DNA of 40,034 nt from Candidatus Sulfopaludibacter sp. SbA3 (GCA_945861625.1 CAMAVI010000022.1:1-40034); one strand, 5' to 3'. Shown: positions 26,315 to 34,403, counted from the stretch's first letter. The notes: generated by a model from the sequence alone, not told the origin. A program made the numbers and translations.

Positions 26315-27328
26315 CTACGCGCCTATATACCTGGCGTACAGGCTGCGCGCTACGCCGACGTCCTGCGTGCCCTTGATGATGGCGCGGCCGTCGGGAAAGA
26401 CCGTCAATTCATAGGGATCGATGACGACGCGCAACGCGAATTCGTTGGACCGCACCGGCGCCACGGCGGACAGGCGCTTGGCGAGTTCCGGCAGGTCCAC
26501 GGGGCGCGAGCGCTCGTGAATCTGTACGGCGTTGCGGCCGCACAGGCTAATCGGCGCGCGTTTGGTGCCGTTCAGATGTGCAAACTCGCGGCGCACGCAG
26601 CACGGGCAGTCAGGATCGCGAGGCGGGGGAGCCAGTTGCCGGATCGCTCCCGACCACACGTCCACCGTCGTCAAGCGCGCGACGACGGAACCCGTTCCCA
26701 GAGCCAGCATCTTCAGGGCGTCGCCGGCCTGTAGCGCGGCAATCGTAGCCGTTACCGCAGCCAGCACGCCTTCCGTTTCGCACGTCGGCTGCGCACCCTG
26801 CGGCGGTTCGGGGTAGACGCAGCGCAGGCACGCGGTCTTGCCGGGGACGATGGGCAGTTTAATGCCGTAACTTCCCACCGCCGCCCCGTAAATCCACGGA
26901 ATACCCGCGGATACAGCGGCGTCGTTGATCAAGAACCGCGTTTCGAAGTTATCAGTGCCATCCAGGATCAAGTCGATATCCTCGAACAGATCCGGGGCGC
27001 TGGCAGGCGTCAGATCGGCCACCATAGGCTCGATCTCCACTTCGGAATTCACTTTGGCCAGACGGCGCGCGGCTGCCACGGCCTTGGGCAAGGCGTCGGC
27101 TGCGTCGGCCTCGTCAAACAAAAACTGGCGCTGGAGGTTGGACCACTCGACAAAATCCCGGTCGATGAGCCGCAGGCGTCCCACGCCGGCGCGGGCCATG
27201 GCTTCCGCCTGCACGGTCCCCAGGGCTCCGCAGCCGACGATAGCCACGCGGGCGGCGCGGATCTTGGCCTGGCCTTGCTCGCCCAAGGGAGCGAAGCGGA
27301 TCTGGCGCGAATAACGGGATTCTCGCAT
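26315..27328 (-). CDS. ThiF/MoeB/HesA-type adenylyltransferase
   Basis: 337 residues. It adenylates the C-terminal glycine of a small ubiquitin-like sulfur carrier (MoaD/ThiS type). The nucleotide-binding motif is GCGALGTVQAEAMARAGVG. The DGTDNFETRFLINDAA and GAAVGSYG regions are the standard active-site segments. Zinc ligands are CLRC and CPCC. A C-terminal domain (LTVFPDGRAIIKGTQDVGVARSLYARYIG) is shared with some acidobacterial and bacillar ThiF proteins. No sulfur carrier or ThiS is beside it, so the partner is unknown. It is 48 bp upstream of the SBBP gene on the same strand, and divergent from the oxidase gene over 76 bp. Confidence 0.92.
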   Translation of the reverse strand: MRESRYSRQIRFAPLGEQGQAKIRAARVAIVGCGALGTVQAEAMARAGVGRLRLIDRDFVEWSNLQRQFLFDEADAADALPKAVAAARRLAKVNSEVEIEPMVADLTPASAPDLFEDIDLILDGTDNFETRFLINDAAVSAGIPWIYGAAVGSYGIKLPIVPGKTACLRCVYPEPPQGAQPTCETEGVLAAVTATIAALQAGDALKMLALGTGSVVARLTTVDVWSGAIRQLAPPPRDPDCPCCVRREFAHLNGTKRAPISLCGRNAVQIHERSRPVDLPELAKRLSAVAPVRSNEFALRVVIDPYELTVFPDGRAIIKGTQDVGVARSLYARYIGA

Positions 27329-27404
27329 TTCCTACTCACGATGGTAGCGGACGCGGTAGTAAGATCGCCAACGTAGTAAAACCCAACGTAGTAAAATCCA
27401 ACAC

Positions 27405-28601
27405 ATGAGCAATTTCCATGCCCGCCGCGAATTTCTGCGCTTCTTGGCCGCCAGTCCTCTACTCACGCAAGCTTGGGGGCAAGACGCCCCCGGCGTGATT
27501 GCCAGCGCGAAAGACGCCATCAATGTCATGGACTTTGAGCCACTGGCGCGCAAGGCGCTTCCGCCCGCGCATTGGGGCTACATGGCCACCGGGGTGGATG
27601 ATGACGTGACGCTGCGCATGAACCGCCAGGCCTTCGAGCACTATCAACTGCGCGCCCGCCGCCTGGTCGACGTGAGCAAGGCCGATCTCCGGACGGAAGT
27701 CTTCGGAACTACCTGGGACATGCCGATTTACGTGAGCGCCGTGGGCAGCCAGAAGGTGTTCCATCGCGATGGCGAGCTAGCGACCGCCCGGGCGGCCAAG
27801 GCGAAAAAAGCGGTTCAGATGCTTTCAACGGCGACTTCCGTTCCGGTGGAAGAGGTTGCCAAGACTTTGGGCACCCCTCCCTGGTATCAGCTCTACATGC
27901 CACTGACTTGGGATGAGACGGAGAAACTGGTGAAGCGCGTCGAAGCCGCCGGATGCCCGGTGCTGGCCTGGACCATCGATCTCCTTGCGGGGCGTAATAC
28001 GGAAACAGCCACACGCTTCACGCGTCTCGACAACCGCGATTGCCTCTCGTGTCACATGCACTCGCCCAAAGCGGGCGCGAATCCGGCGGATAATGCCGGC
28101 AAGCCCATGCTGGCGGGACTGGCGGGCACCATTAATCCGCCGCAGGCCACCTGGGCTTACGTGGACCGGCTGAAGAAGATGACCAAGATGAAGCTGGTGC
28201 TCAAAGGGATCGACACCGGGGAAGACGCCAAACTCGCCCGCGAACATGGCGCGGACGGAGTGATTGTTTCCAACCACGGCGGCCGCGCCACCGAAACCGG
28301 CCGCGGCACCATTGATGTTCTCCCGGAAGTGATCGACGCCGTGGGACCGCAATTTCCGGTCTTCGTCGATGGCGGCTTCCGCAGAGGTTCCGATGTTTAC
28401 AAAGCCCTGGCCATCGGAGCCAAGGGCGTCGGCATCGGCCGGCCCTACATCTACGGACTTTCGTCATTCGGGCAGGAGGGCGTCGAGCGGGTGCTCGAAA
28501 TTCTGCGCGCCGAACTGTCGCTGACCATGCGCCAGTGCGGCACGCCCACGGTTGCCTCCATCACGCGCGCTTCTGTCCTCAAGAATGGGGCCAGGTTGTG
28601 A
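27405..28601 (+). CDS. Tat-like exported FMN-dependent alpha-hydroxy-acid oxidase with CxxCH
   Basis: 398 residues. An exported leader (ARREFLRFLAASPLLTQAWG) has a twin-arginine. The TIM-barrel FMN enzyme follows: AVGSQKVFHRDGELATARAA, the catalytic histidine and FMN loop SNHGGRATETG, PVFVDGGFRRGSDVYKALAIGA and GIGRPY. Family members oxidise L-lactate, glycolate or mandelate to the 2-oxo acid. Unusual: a loop segment reads DCLSCHMHSPKAG, with C213-x-x-C216-H217, a haem c attachment motif. This loop region is variable in the family. It suggests electrons pass to a covalently bound haem rather than only to oxygen. Coupled to the next gene by a GTGA overlap. Confidence 0.9.
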   Translation: MSNFHARREFLRFLAASPLLTQAWGQDAPGVIASAKDAINVMDFEPLARKALPPAHWGYMATGVDDDVTLRMNRQAFEHYQLRARRLVDVSKADLRTEVFGTTWDMPIYVSAVGSQKVFHRDGELATARAAKAKKAVQMLSTATSVPVEEVAKTLGTPPWYQLYMPLTWDETEKLVKRVEAAGCPVLAWTIDLLAGRNTETATRFTRLDNRDCLSCHMHSPKAGANPADNAGKPMLAGLAGTINPPQATWAYVDRLKKMTKMKLVLKGIDTGEDAKLAREHGADGVIVSNHGGRATETGRGTIDVLPEVIDAVGPQFPVFVDGGFRRGSDVYKALAIGAKGVGIGRPYIYGLSSFGQEGVERVLEILRAELSLTMRQCGTPTVASITRASVLKNGARL

Positions 28602-29047
28602 AATTCAAAGCGGCAGTTTGCTTCTTTTTGTTGGCTGGCCTTGCCGGTGCCCAGAGTAAGCCTAAAGCCGCCGACGAAGCGGTTACGGCCGAAGTTCTTG
28701 AAGTCGGCGACCAATTCGACGAAGCCCGCAAGGCGAAAGACCGGGCTGGCCTCGAGCGCGTCCTCGCCAATCAACTCACCTGGATCGCGCGTGGAGACCG
28801 CCTCGACAAGGCGCAGGTTATCGCCGACTTCCTTTCCGACGGCCTGCACTTCATCTCATTCGCGCATGACAGCGTGACCGTGAAGCTGTTCGGCAATACC
28901 GCGGTCGTGTCCGGCCATAGCACTTCGGTGCTGGACTACAAAGGCAAGCGCTTCGACGCGCCCCGCCTGTTTAGCAATGTTTACGTGAAGATGGACGGGC
29001 GCTGGCAGATGGTGGTTCACCACGTTTCCGAACTACCGAGGCCGTGA
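28598..29047 (+). CDS. Exported NTF2-like (SnoaL/DUF4440) protein
   Basis: 149 residues. The GTG at 28598 overlaps the oxidase stop (GTGA) and opens a Sec leader (MKFKAAVCFFLLAGLAGAQS); the frame remains open to 28535 inside the oxidase gene, but that part is not a leader. The mature protein has the NTF2-like cone: LEVGDQFDEARKAKDRAGLERVLANQLTWI, HDSVTVKLFGNTAVVSGHSTS, YVKMDGRWQMVVHHVS. Such domains bind or isomerise small hydrophobic molecules, or act as structural partners. Operon linkage suggests it serves the flavin oxidase. Confidence 0.85.
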   Translation: MKFKAAVCFFLLAGLAGAQSKPKAADEAVTAEVLEVGDQFDEARKAKDRAGLERVLANQLTWIARGDRLDKAQVIADFLSDGLHFISFAHDSVTVKLFGNTAVVSGHSTSVLDYKGKRFDAPRLFSNVYVKMDGRWQMVVHHVSELPRP

Positions 29048-29089
29048 GCTGGCGTTTCCCTGCGCGCTCACGCGGAGCGCGCCAGCTCA
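29045..29089. terminator. Bidirectional stem-loop at convergent gene ends
   Basis: A perfect 10-bp inverted repeat, TGAGCTGGCG (29045-29054) and CGCCAGCTCA (29080-29089), encloses a 25-base GC-rich loop that can form a further hairpin. It starts in the last codons of the NTF2-like gene and overlaps the end of the glycosyltransferase pseudogene. No T-run follows on either strand, so it would act as a hairpin or RNase barrier rather than a canonical intrinsic terminator. Confidence 0.6.
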
Positions 29090-30357
29090 GGCTCCGAATC
29101 GCGCGAGGCCTCTTCCAAGACGCGGACTGCCTGAGAGTTGCGGGCGTCCTCCGCAATCTGGCGACCCATTCCACGCGCTTGAGTCCGGTAGCGGGTGTCC
29201 TGAAGGAGCACTTGGACCGCGCGCCTGATCGCCTTCGACTCTGCTCTCGGAGACAAGCGTAGTCCCGCGCCGCGCGCCACGACCCTTGCCGCGTTATCGT
29301 TTTGATCTCTACCCATCGGCATGCACAGCAACGGAACCCCTGCGGCGAGTGAGCGGATCACGGTTCCATGGCCGGCATGCGTGACAACTACCGAAGCTTC
29401 CGGAAGCAGTCGGTTATGAGGAGCGGAAGCGCACAGATGCACGTTGGGCGGCTGGGGCAGGGACGCCAATTCGATCGCGGGTCCGCAGGTAACCACGGCG
29501 CGCACTTCCAGCGAACGCAGCGCCTCAATCACCTGCCGGAGGGCCGCGGTCTGGTTCTAGAAGGTCGTGCTGAAGCCGACGAGAACCAGCGGCCGCGTGT
29601 CGCCGGCGCTCCACGGCGATTCCCAGCGGGCGGTCCAGGCCGGGTCTTCCAACTCAGGACCGGCGTAGACTACGTTACTGGGCAATTGTGCCGAAGGAAA
29701 GTCGAACGCCGGGCTCGTCAGCACCAGCAGATGGGTCAGCCGCTCCAGTTGATCAAAGGGATGTTGAAGAGGAGCGAGTCCCAGTGCGCGCCGCGTCGCG
29801 TTAAACACCGGAGCCCCTTTGCCAAACTCACGCCGCGTCAGACCGCGGACCGCGCTATCCCGCCAGCGTTCGAAGATATTTTCCGCGGGCAGAAATCCCG
29901 GCCCGAACGGGGGAACCCCAGGCAGCGGGGAAAGGCAGATGTTCGCGGCCAGCCCCACGCAAGGAACACCAGCCGCCTCGGCCGCCGCCATCGCGCCGAA
30001 GAGCATTTCGCTGGGCACGATCACGTCCGCCGGAAAGCGGCGCAGTTCGTCGCGAACGTCCTCGGCGTGTGCCAGCGACGGGCCGAAGAAGAGACGGTCC
30101 CGCAGGCGTCCGATGACGGCCAGGGGCGAGCTGACTTCCCAGTCCTTCAGCGGGTCGCGCTCCCAGGACTTATCCAATCGCCGGTATCCGCGGGTCCAGG
30201 ATGAAAACGAAGCGCCCGTGGCTTCCGCTTCCTCCTGATTACATGGGTCGCCCAAGATCCGTACCAGATGGCCTCGGGCTACCAGCCTGCGGACCACACT
30301 CAACATCGGAGGAGTATTGCCTCCGCCTTCCCAATGCGGGAACAAGAATCGCTTCAT
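29068..30357 (-). pseudogene. MGT-type glycosyltransferase interrupted by an amber codon
   Basis: The N-terminal half (30357-29560) carries FPHWEGGGNTPPMLSVVRRL and the usual domain A. The C-terminal half (to 29068) carries VTHAGHGTVIRSLAAGVPLL and MPMGRDQNDNAARVV, the donor-binding signature of UDP-sugar transferases acting on small lipophilic molecules. Both lie in the same frame. They are separated only by a TAG at 29559-29557, inside the segment that would otherwise read VGFSTTF(Q)NQTAALRQV. One C-to-T change (CAG to TAG) explains it. Without that stop, 428 residues result, normal for the family. It overlaps the TetR stop by 4 bp, so the pair is coupled. It may be a pseudogene, a read-through gene or a sequencing error. 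Confidence 0.88.
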
Positions 30358-30971
30358 ACGCCCTCCCTTTTAGTCTTAGTCTCGAGTGCGCCATACACCA
30401 ACCGGCGGAAGGTGGCGGCAGCTTCCTTCCGGCTTAGCTTCAGATCCCGCCGCAGCAGTTTCCATAAGTAAACGTCGGTGGCTGCGTAGAGTGCTGTAAT
30501 TCGTTGTTCCCTCTCCGCGGGACTGAGAACTACCAGTTGCGGCCCAAAGATGTGCCGGAGCCAGCCGCGATGCGAATCCCGGGCCAGTTCCAAAAGCGCA
30601 TGCAGCGACGGCAGTTGATCTTCTTCCTCCAAAGCGCGGATATTGAGGTCGCCAATGTCCTCATAGTGCTCCAGCAAGGCGTCTAACGCGCCTTCTACGT
30701 CACCCGGCGGCGTGGCCGGACGCGCTGCTTCCACCTCCCGGCGTAGCTGCACAAGCGCGGACTCCAGGACTCCATCGCGCGACCTGAACCGGCGGAGAAT
30801 AGTCCGTACCGTAAGGCCGGCCTCCGTGGCAATATCCTCCAGCGTGATTCCGGACACGCGGCGGACGGAACGTACCAAGCGGACCGTTGCCGTGATGATT
30901 TCCCGGGCGGTGACTTCGGTTTGTTGCGCGCGCGCTTCCTGGTGGTACGCTCGTTTGGCGGCGGCTTTCAT
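30354..30971 (-). CDS. TetR family transcriptional regulator
   Basis: 205 residues. The N-terminal helix-turn-helix is clear: REIITATVRLVRSVRRVSGITLEDIATEAGLTVRTILRRFRSRDGVLESAL. The C-terminal ligand and dimerisation part contains an acidic DIGDLNIRALEEED helix. TetR proteins repress adjacent genes until a small ligand binds. The stop overlaps the ATG of the glycosyltransferase gene (ATGA), so the regulator and enzyme form one operon. The promoter upstream carries two tandem inverted repeats, consistent with autoregulation. Confidence 0.93.
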   Translation of the reverse strand: MKAAAKRAYHQEARAQQTEVTAREIITATVRLVRSVRRVSGITLEDIATEAGLTVRTILRRFRSRDGVLESALVQLRREVEAARPATPPGDVEGALDALLEHYEDIGDLNIRALEEEDQLPSLHALLELARDSHRGWLRHIFGPQLVVLSPAEREQRITALYAATDVYLWKLLRRDLKLSRKEAAATFRRLVYGALETKTKREGV

Positions 30972-30974
30972 GGC

Positions 30975-31030
30975 TTCGTGTCATGAATAGTGACACGAAT
31001 AGTATTTCATGTCAATAGACACGACACGAA
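30975..31030 (-). promoter_or_regulatory. Double operator overlapping the tetR promoter
   Basis: Two inverted repeats with the same 9-7-9 layout. Site 1 (30975-30999): TTCGTGTCA, 7 nt, TGACACGAA, perfect. Site 2 (31006-31030): TTCATGTCA, 7 nt, CGACACGAA, two mismatched pairs. Centres are 31 bp apart, about three helical turns. On the minus strand a perfect -35 TTGACA (31015-31010) lies in site 2 and a -10-like CACTAT (30992-30987) in site 1, separated by 17 nt. The ATG at 30971 would then have a leader of about 10 nt. Occupation of either site would block RNA polymerase. Confidence 0.75.
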
Positions 31031-31675
31031 TTACTGAGAAATCTGCTTGCCGCCCGCTTTCACGTAGGTACGGATCACCTTGTCGACGTAATTACGCGTT
31101 TCGGCATAGGGGGGCATCCCGTGGTAGCGGTCCACGGCGCCTGCTCCCGCGTTATAGGCGGAGAGCGCCTTTACGACGTCGCCGTCGTACTTGATCAGCA
31201 ATTCACGCAACAGCCGCGCACCGGCATCGATATTCTGTGCCGGATCGCGCGGATCGGCATCCAGCGCCTTGGCCGTGGCCGGCATCAACTGCATGACGCC
31301 AAGCGCGCCCTTGGAGGAAACGGCTCCCAGGCGCAATCCGGATTCTACCCGCGCCACGCTCTCGACCAGCGCTGCCGGAAGTCCCGTCCGCTGCGCGGCT
31401 TCCTGCAGTAACGTAAGCGGGTCTGCCGGGGGACGGGGTGCCTCCACTTTACGGGGAACTGGGGCCGCGGGAGGCGGCATGTAGTCGTCTATCTCAAAGC
31501 CGGACACGGCTGCCGCGGGGAATTCCGTCACTCCGTCCTTCCAGAACAGCCGGACTACGCCACCGGAGACTTCGTGCCGCTCGGCCGGAAGGCGAAAGCC
31601 GGTGGATAGAATCGCATATTCGCCCGCAAAGAGCGGGGCCGCTACAAGCGCCAAGCTAAGGAAGAGCTTCGTCAT
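31031..31675 (-). CDS. Exported lytic transglycosylase (SLT domain)
   Basis: 214 residues. Leader MTKLFLSLALVAAPLFA. Residues 20-70 are a small beta domain (STGFRLPAERHEVSGGVVRLFW), followed by a Pro-rich linker. The SLT lysozyme-like domain contains the catalytic glutamate in ARVESGLRLGAVSSKGALGVMQLMPATA and the end motif ALSAYNAGAGAVDRYHGMPPYAETRNYV. It cleaves peptidoglycan between MurNAc and GlcNAc with 1,6-anhydro product formation. Its last codon touches the TetR operator region, so no separate terminator fits between the two genes. Confidence 0.93.
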   Translation of the reverse strand: MTKLFLSLALVAAPLFAGEYAILSTGFRLPAERHEVSGGVVRLFWKDGVTEFPAAAVSGFEIDDYMPPPAAPVPRKVEAPRPPADPLTLLQEAAQRTGLPAALVESVARVESGLRLGAVSSKGALGVMQLMPATAKALDADPRDPAQNIDAGARLLRELLIKYDGDVVKALSAYNAGAGAVDRYHGMPPYAETRNYVDKVIRTYVKAGGKQISQ

Positions 31676-31719
31676 TGGCCGTTACCAACTCAGACGCGCG
31701 AAACGCAGGAAGCGTGGAG

Positions 31720-32781
31720 CTAAGCTTGTCCGACGGACAACACTGCAATTCCCGAGCCGTATAGAACCAGCATTCCTACAAACAGCATGCGGACACGATC
31801 GCTGGTTCCCCTAAACTCGCCCCACACCAGAAATCCCCACAGCGCCCCAAGCAGGGCGCTACTTTCACTGATGGCGAATACAGCGCCGGGGGCCCCGCGA
31901 ATGGCGGGGGCTGCTCCGGCCGCAAGAAAGCTGGCCAACAGCGCGGTCGCCGCAAGCACTCCTCCCAGGAGTCCCAGTGCGTGTTGCTTTCCCGAGCCCC
32001 GGAAATAATCACGAATCCCAATGGGCCCCCCTGTCACGGGGAAGTTGAAAAAGAAAGGGCTCAGAACCATGGTCAAAGGCAACATCCCCGCCGAGAAAAG
32101 CAGAGCAAGGCCGTAAGGGGCCAAGCCGATATCACTTTCTTGAGCCAGGCCGGCCAGGGAGCGGAAGAAGCCCAGCCCGATTCCGCTGAGCGCCCCCAAC
32201 ACCACAGCCTTTGCGGCACTGGGCGGCCGTGGAGCGCGCTTGGCCTGCTTTGAGCGCGGATCCATCTGCAGCCCGTCCTTCTTTGCTGCCTCGGCGACCG
32301 CGTCCAGGTGGCTGCTATAGGCGTAGGTCGCCACTACCAGAGCCACCAGCACCAGACCGCAACCGGCCAAGGAAAGCAGTACATTACTTTGCGCGCCCGT
32401 AAGGACGCCGTATACGGTCGATACCAATAACGTCATTCCCAATGAAATGGGAAAACCCACACTGAGCCCGGCTACCGACACCGCCGCGACCAGAAATATA
32501 TTCCCCAGGGTGAAGACAATCCCCGCCGCGGCCGCATAAGCCATATTGCGGTAGCCCGCAATCAGGAAATTGTCCTGAAAGGTCAATTCGGCTGAGTTCA
32601 GCGACCCCAGTGTGAACGCGGCGGCAACCATCAACAAGAGGAAGCCCAGCGCGAAATCGTAGTAATACAGCTCAAAGCGCCACTTTCCGGCGAGTTTTTG
32701 CGTATTGGCCCACGATCCCCAGCAGACCATGGAAAGGATCAGAAGCAGCAAGGTTGCCTGACTGGATGTAGGGAGGATCAT
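31720..32781 (-). CDS. DMT/ureide-permease-like membrane transporter
   Basis: 353 residues, about ten membrane helices (LLLLILSMVCWGSWANTQKL; FALGFLLLMVAAAFTLG; GIVFTLGNIFLVAAVSVAG; FPISLGMTLLVSTVYGVL; etc.), with a charged loop around 165-195. Resembles the drug/metabolite transporter superfamily and in particular the UPS/TMEM144 subgroup (MCWGSWANTQ start). Substrate unknown. It lies 44 bp before the transglycosylase gene and 32 bp downstream of the NuoI gene on the same strand. Confidence 0.85.
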   Translation of the reverse strand: MILPTSSQATLLLLILSMVCWGSWANTQKLAGKWRFELYYYDFALGFLLLMVAAAFTLGSLNSAELTFQDNFLIAGYRNMAYAAAAGIVFTLGNIFLVAAVSVAGLSVGFPISLGMTLLVSTVYGVLTGAQSNVLLSLAGCGLVLVALVVATYAYSSHLDAVAEAAKKDGLQMDPRSKQAKRAPRPPSAAKAVVLGALSGIGLGFFRSLAGLAQESDIGLAPYGLALLFSAGMLPLTMVLSPFFFNFPVTGGPIGIRDYFRGSGKQHALGLLGGVLAATALLASFLAAGAAPAIRGAPGAVFAISESSALLGALWGFLVWGEFRGTSDRVRMLFVGMLVLYGSGIAVLSVGQA

Positions 32782-32813
32782 ATGCGTGGCTTGGCCGCGC
32801 CGCGTGACTGCCG

Positions 32814-33317
32814 CTAATGCGCTCCGGTTTCTGGCGAAGGCGCGGCTTTCAACGGAAATTGCGCCCCAGCGGGAACCGGTACCAGCATTTGTTCCTTGCG
32901 GTAGATGAGCGTGGACGTGTTGTAGCTGGCGATCTCAAAGCCATGGCCATGCGTGATCGCGTCGGTGGGGCAGGCCTCCACGCAATAGCCGCAAAAGATG
33001 CAGCGGCTGTAATCGATATTGTATGCCTTGGCGTAGCGTTCGCCGCCGCTCATGCGCAGCTCGGCGGTGTTCTCCGCCGCTTCAATATAGATGCACTGCG
33101 CCGGACAAGCGGCCGCGCAAAGAAAGCAAGCCACGCATTTTTCGAGGCCGTTTTCGTCGCGCTGCAGCTCATGGACGCCGCGGAACCGCTCTTGAAATTT
33201 AGCGGGCGCCTCCGGGTAATCTTCCGTGATGGTGGGATTCAGCATCTCCCCAAAGGTGATGCCCATGCCCTTGGCGATGGCCGCCGCACCGCCCAGAACT
33301 TCCGAAATCTTTGCCAT
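32814..33317 (-). CDS. nuoI: NuoI-like 8Fe ferredoxin subunit
   Basis: 167 residues, the NuoI length. Two [4Fe-4S] motifs: CVACFLCAAACPAQ and CIFCGYCVEACPTDAI. In complex I this subunit passes electrons from the NuoG side to the N2 cluster. No other nuo gene is nearby, so this copy is either detached from the main operon (seen in some Acidobacteriota) or serves another oxidoreductase. The ATG at 33317 is preceded by a 19-bp tandem duplication in its leader. An alanine/proline C-terminal tail (about 20 residues) is non-conserved. Confidence 0.9.
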   Translation of the reverse strand: MAKISEVLGGAAAIAKGMGITFGEMLNPTITEDYPEAPAKFQERFRGVHELQRDENGLEKCVACFLCAAACPAQCIYIEAAENTAELRMSGGERYAKAYNIDYSRCIFCGYCVEACPTDAITHGHGFEIASYNTSTLIYRKEQMLVPVPAGAQFPLKAAPSPETGAH

Positions 33318-33325
33318 GGATCTTT

Positions 33326-33363
33326 CTAGCTTAACCCATTCCGGCTAGCTTAACCCATTCGGG
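33326..33363. repeat. 19-bp tandem duplication upstream of nuoI
   Basis: CTAGCTTAACCCATTCCGG (33326-33344) is followed directly by CTAGCTTAACCCATTCGGG (33345-33363), with one base different. It lies within 50 bp upstream of the nuoI start, in the leader or promoter. It may be a slippage duplication or a pair of binding sites. Confidence 0.85.
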
Positions 33364-33414
33364 ATGGCGGCGATTCCGCAGTCCGGCCCGGCGGCGGCAG
33401 GGGGCGGAGGTACC

Positions 33415-33558
33415 TCAAATTCTAATGTTGGCGCGATCTTTGGCTTCCCGGATGTAGTGCTCGTAGCGCTTCTCGCCGCCGGGAATTTCAGCGGTCAGCC
33501 ACATGTACGCGCCCCCAGCCACCGCCAGCGTCAAGATCATTTGAATGAGGTATTTCAT
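33415..33558 (-). CDS. Small single-span membrane protein
   Basis: 47 residues from an ATG at 33558 (the frame runs upstream to 33645 with no better start). One hydrophobic helix (LIQMILTLAVAGGAYMWL) near the N-terminus and a charged tail (GGEKRYEHYIREAKDRANI). No good ribosome site is seen and no family is recognised. It is 97 bp upstream of nuoI on the same strand, so it could share a transcript. Supported mainly by its protein-like pattern; moderate to low confidence. Confidence 0.45.
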   Translation of the reverse strand: MKYLIQMILTLAVAGGAYMWLTAEIPGGEKRYEHYIREAKDRANIRI

Positions 33559-33735
33559 ATCTGGATCGAACGGCCGCGGAGTCCCTTTTCTGTAGCCGGA
33601 AAATGCCTGAATTGCGCTACCGCCCGTGGGCCGGTATACCCGCAAACACGGCGGGCCCCGGCATTACTTCCGTACCGGCTAATGGGTACTCATGGGAATG
33701 ACGATGAAGGAGCAACACCGGAGATTCCACCCCCT

Positions 33736-33999
33736 ATGCAAGCCGTTTGTCAGAAATTATTTCAGCAGTATTTACAGAAAGATCCCACCCGTGACAACGT
33801 TTACTTCCAGACCGGAGACACCATGGTCCTGGTGGAATCCCGTCAATGGAAGCTGGCCTATTCGCCGCTCGAAAAAGCGAAATTTGACCTAAACAGCGAA
33901 AGCGCCATCTTGATCGAGGTGCCGGGAGAGCGCGGGGCGCACCTGATTCCGTGGCACATGGTGCTCCGCATTACCGTGAACCGCGGCACCGGCCACTAA
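33736..33999 (+). CDS. Small hypothetical protein
   Basis: 87 residues from the ATG at 33736; an in-frame ATG at 33682 would add 18. Pattern: MQAVCQKLFQQYLQKDP helix, then NVYFQTGDTMVLVESRQWKLAYSPLEKAKFDL and a beta-rich end AILIEVPGERGAHLIPWHMVLRITV. Possibly a small alpha/beta protein; family not known. The stop codon overlaps the stop region of the convergent STAS gene by 4 bp. The frame is open well upstream (from 33364), but without a plausible start there. Confidence 0.6.
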   Translation: MQAVCQKLFQQYLQKDPTRDNVYFQTGDTMVLVESRQWKLAYSPLEKAKFDLNSESAILIEVPGERGAHLIPWHMVLRITVNRGTGH

Positions 34000-34403
34000 G
34001 ATTCGGTATCGTCGCGCTGTTGCACGAAGCTGAGAATATCGAAGTGTTTGATCTCGCGCCCGGGAAAGAAACTGTTGACGGCGTTGATTTCGTCGCCGAA
34101 CACTTCAAAGACAGTATGAAGTCGCGTGAGGGCCAGCAGTTCCACGTTGCGCTTGTTCAGGCGCATCAATTTGAGTCCGCCCCCTGCCTTCTTCACCTGC
34201 GTGTAACTGATGACCAGGTTGCCCAGGCCTGTCGAATCGATGTATTCCACATCGGCCAGGTCCAGAACGATCCGCGGGTGCCCGGCGGCCAACAGTCCCG
34301 CGATCTTGTCCCGCACGGGAGTCACTTCTCCTACTGTCACGCGGCCTTTAAGGCCGAGAATGGTGACACCCTCCCGTTCCCGTTCTGAGATCTCCAGACC
34401 CAT
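33996..34403 (-). CDS. STAS-domain anti-sigma factor antagonist
   Basis: 135 residues. The STAS fold has the conserved serine in DVEYIDSTGLGNLV (S57), the phosphorylation site in SpoIIAA/RsbV proteins. In that switch, the unphosphorylated form frees a sigma factor by binding its anti-sigma kinase. No anti-sigma kinase or PP2C phosphatase is encoded in the window, so the partner is elsewhere. A longer C-terminus (after about 110) is charged. It is 31 bp upstream of the histidine kinase stop (same strand) and convergent with the small hypothetical gene. Confidence 0.92.
   Translation of the reverse strand: MGLEISEREREGVTILGLKGRVTVGEVTPVRDKIAGLLAAGHPRIVLDLADVEYIDSTGLGNLVISYTQVKKAGGGLKLMRLNKRNVELLALTRLHTVFEVFGDEINAVNSFFPGREIKHFDILSFVQQRDDTES

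Noticed and set aside
25148-26734. 528-codon plus-strand open frame
   Set aside because: Spans the antisense of two unrelated genes (SBBP and ThiF) without a start signal or a recognisable domain.
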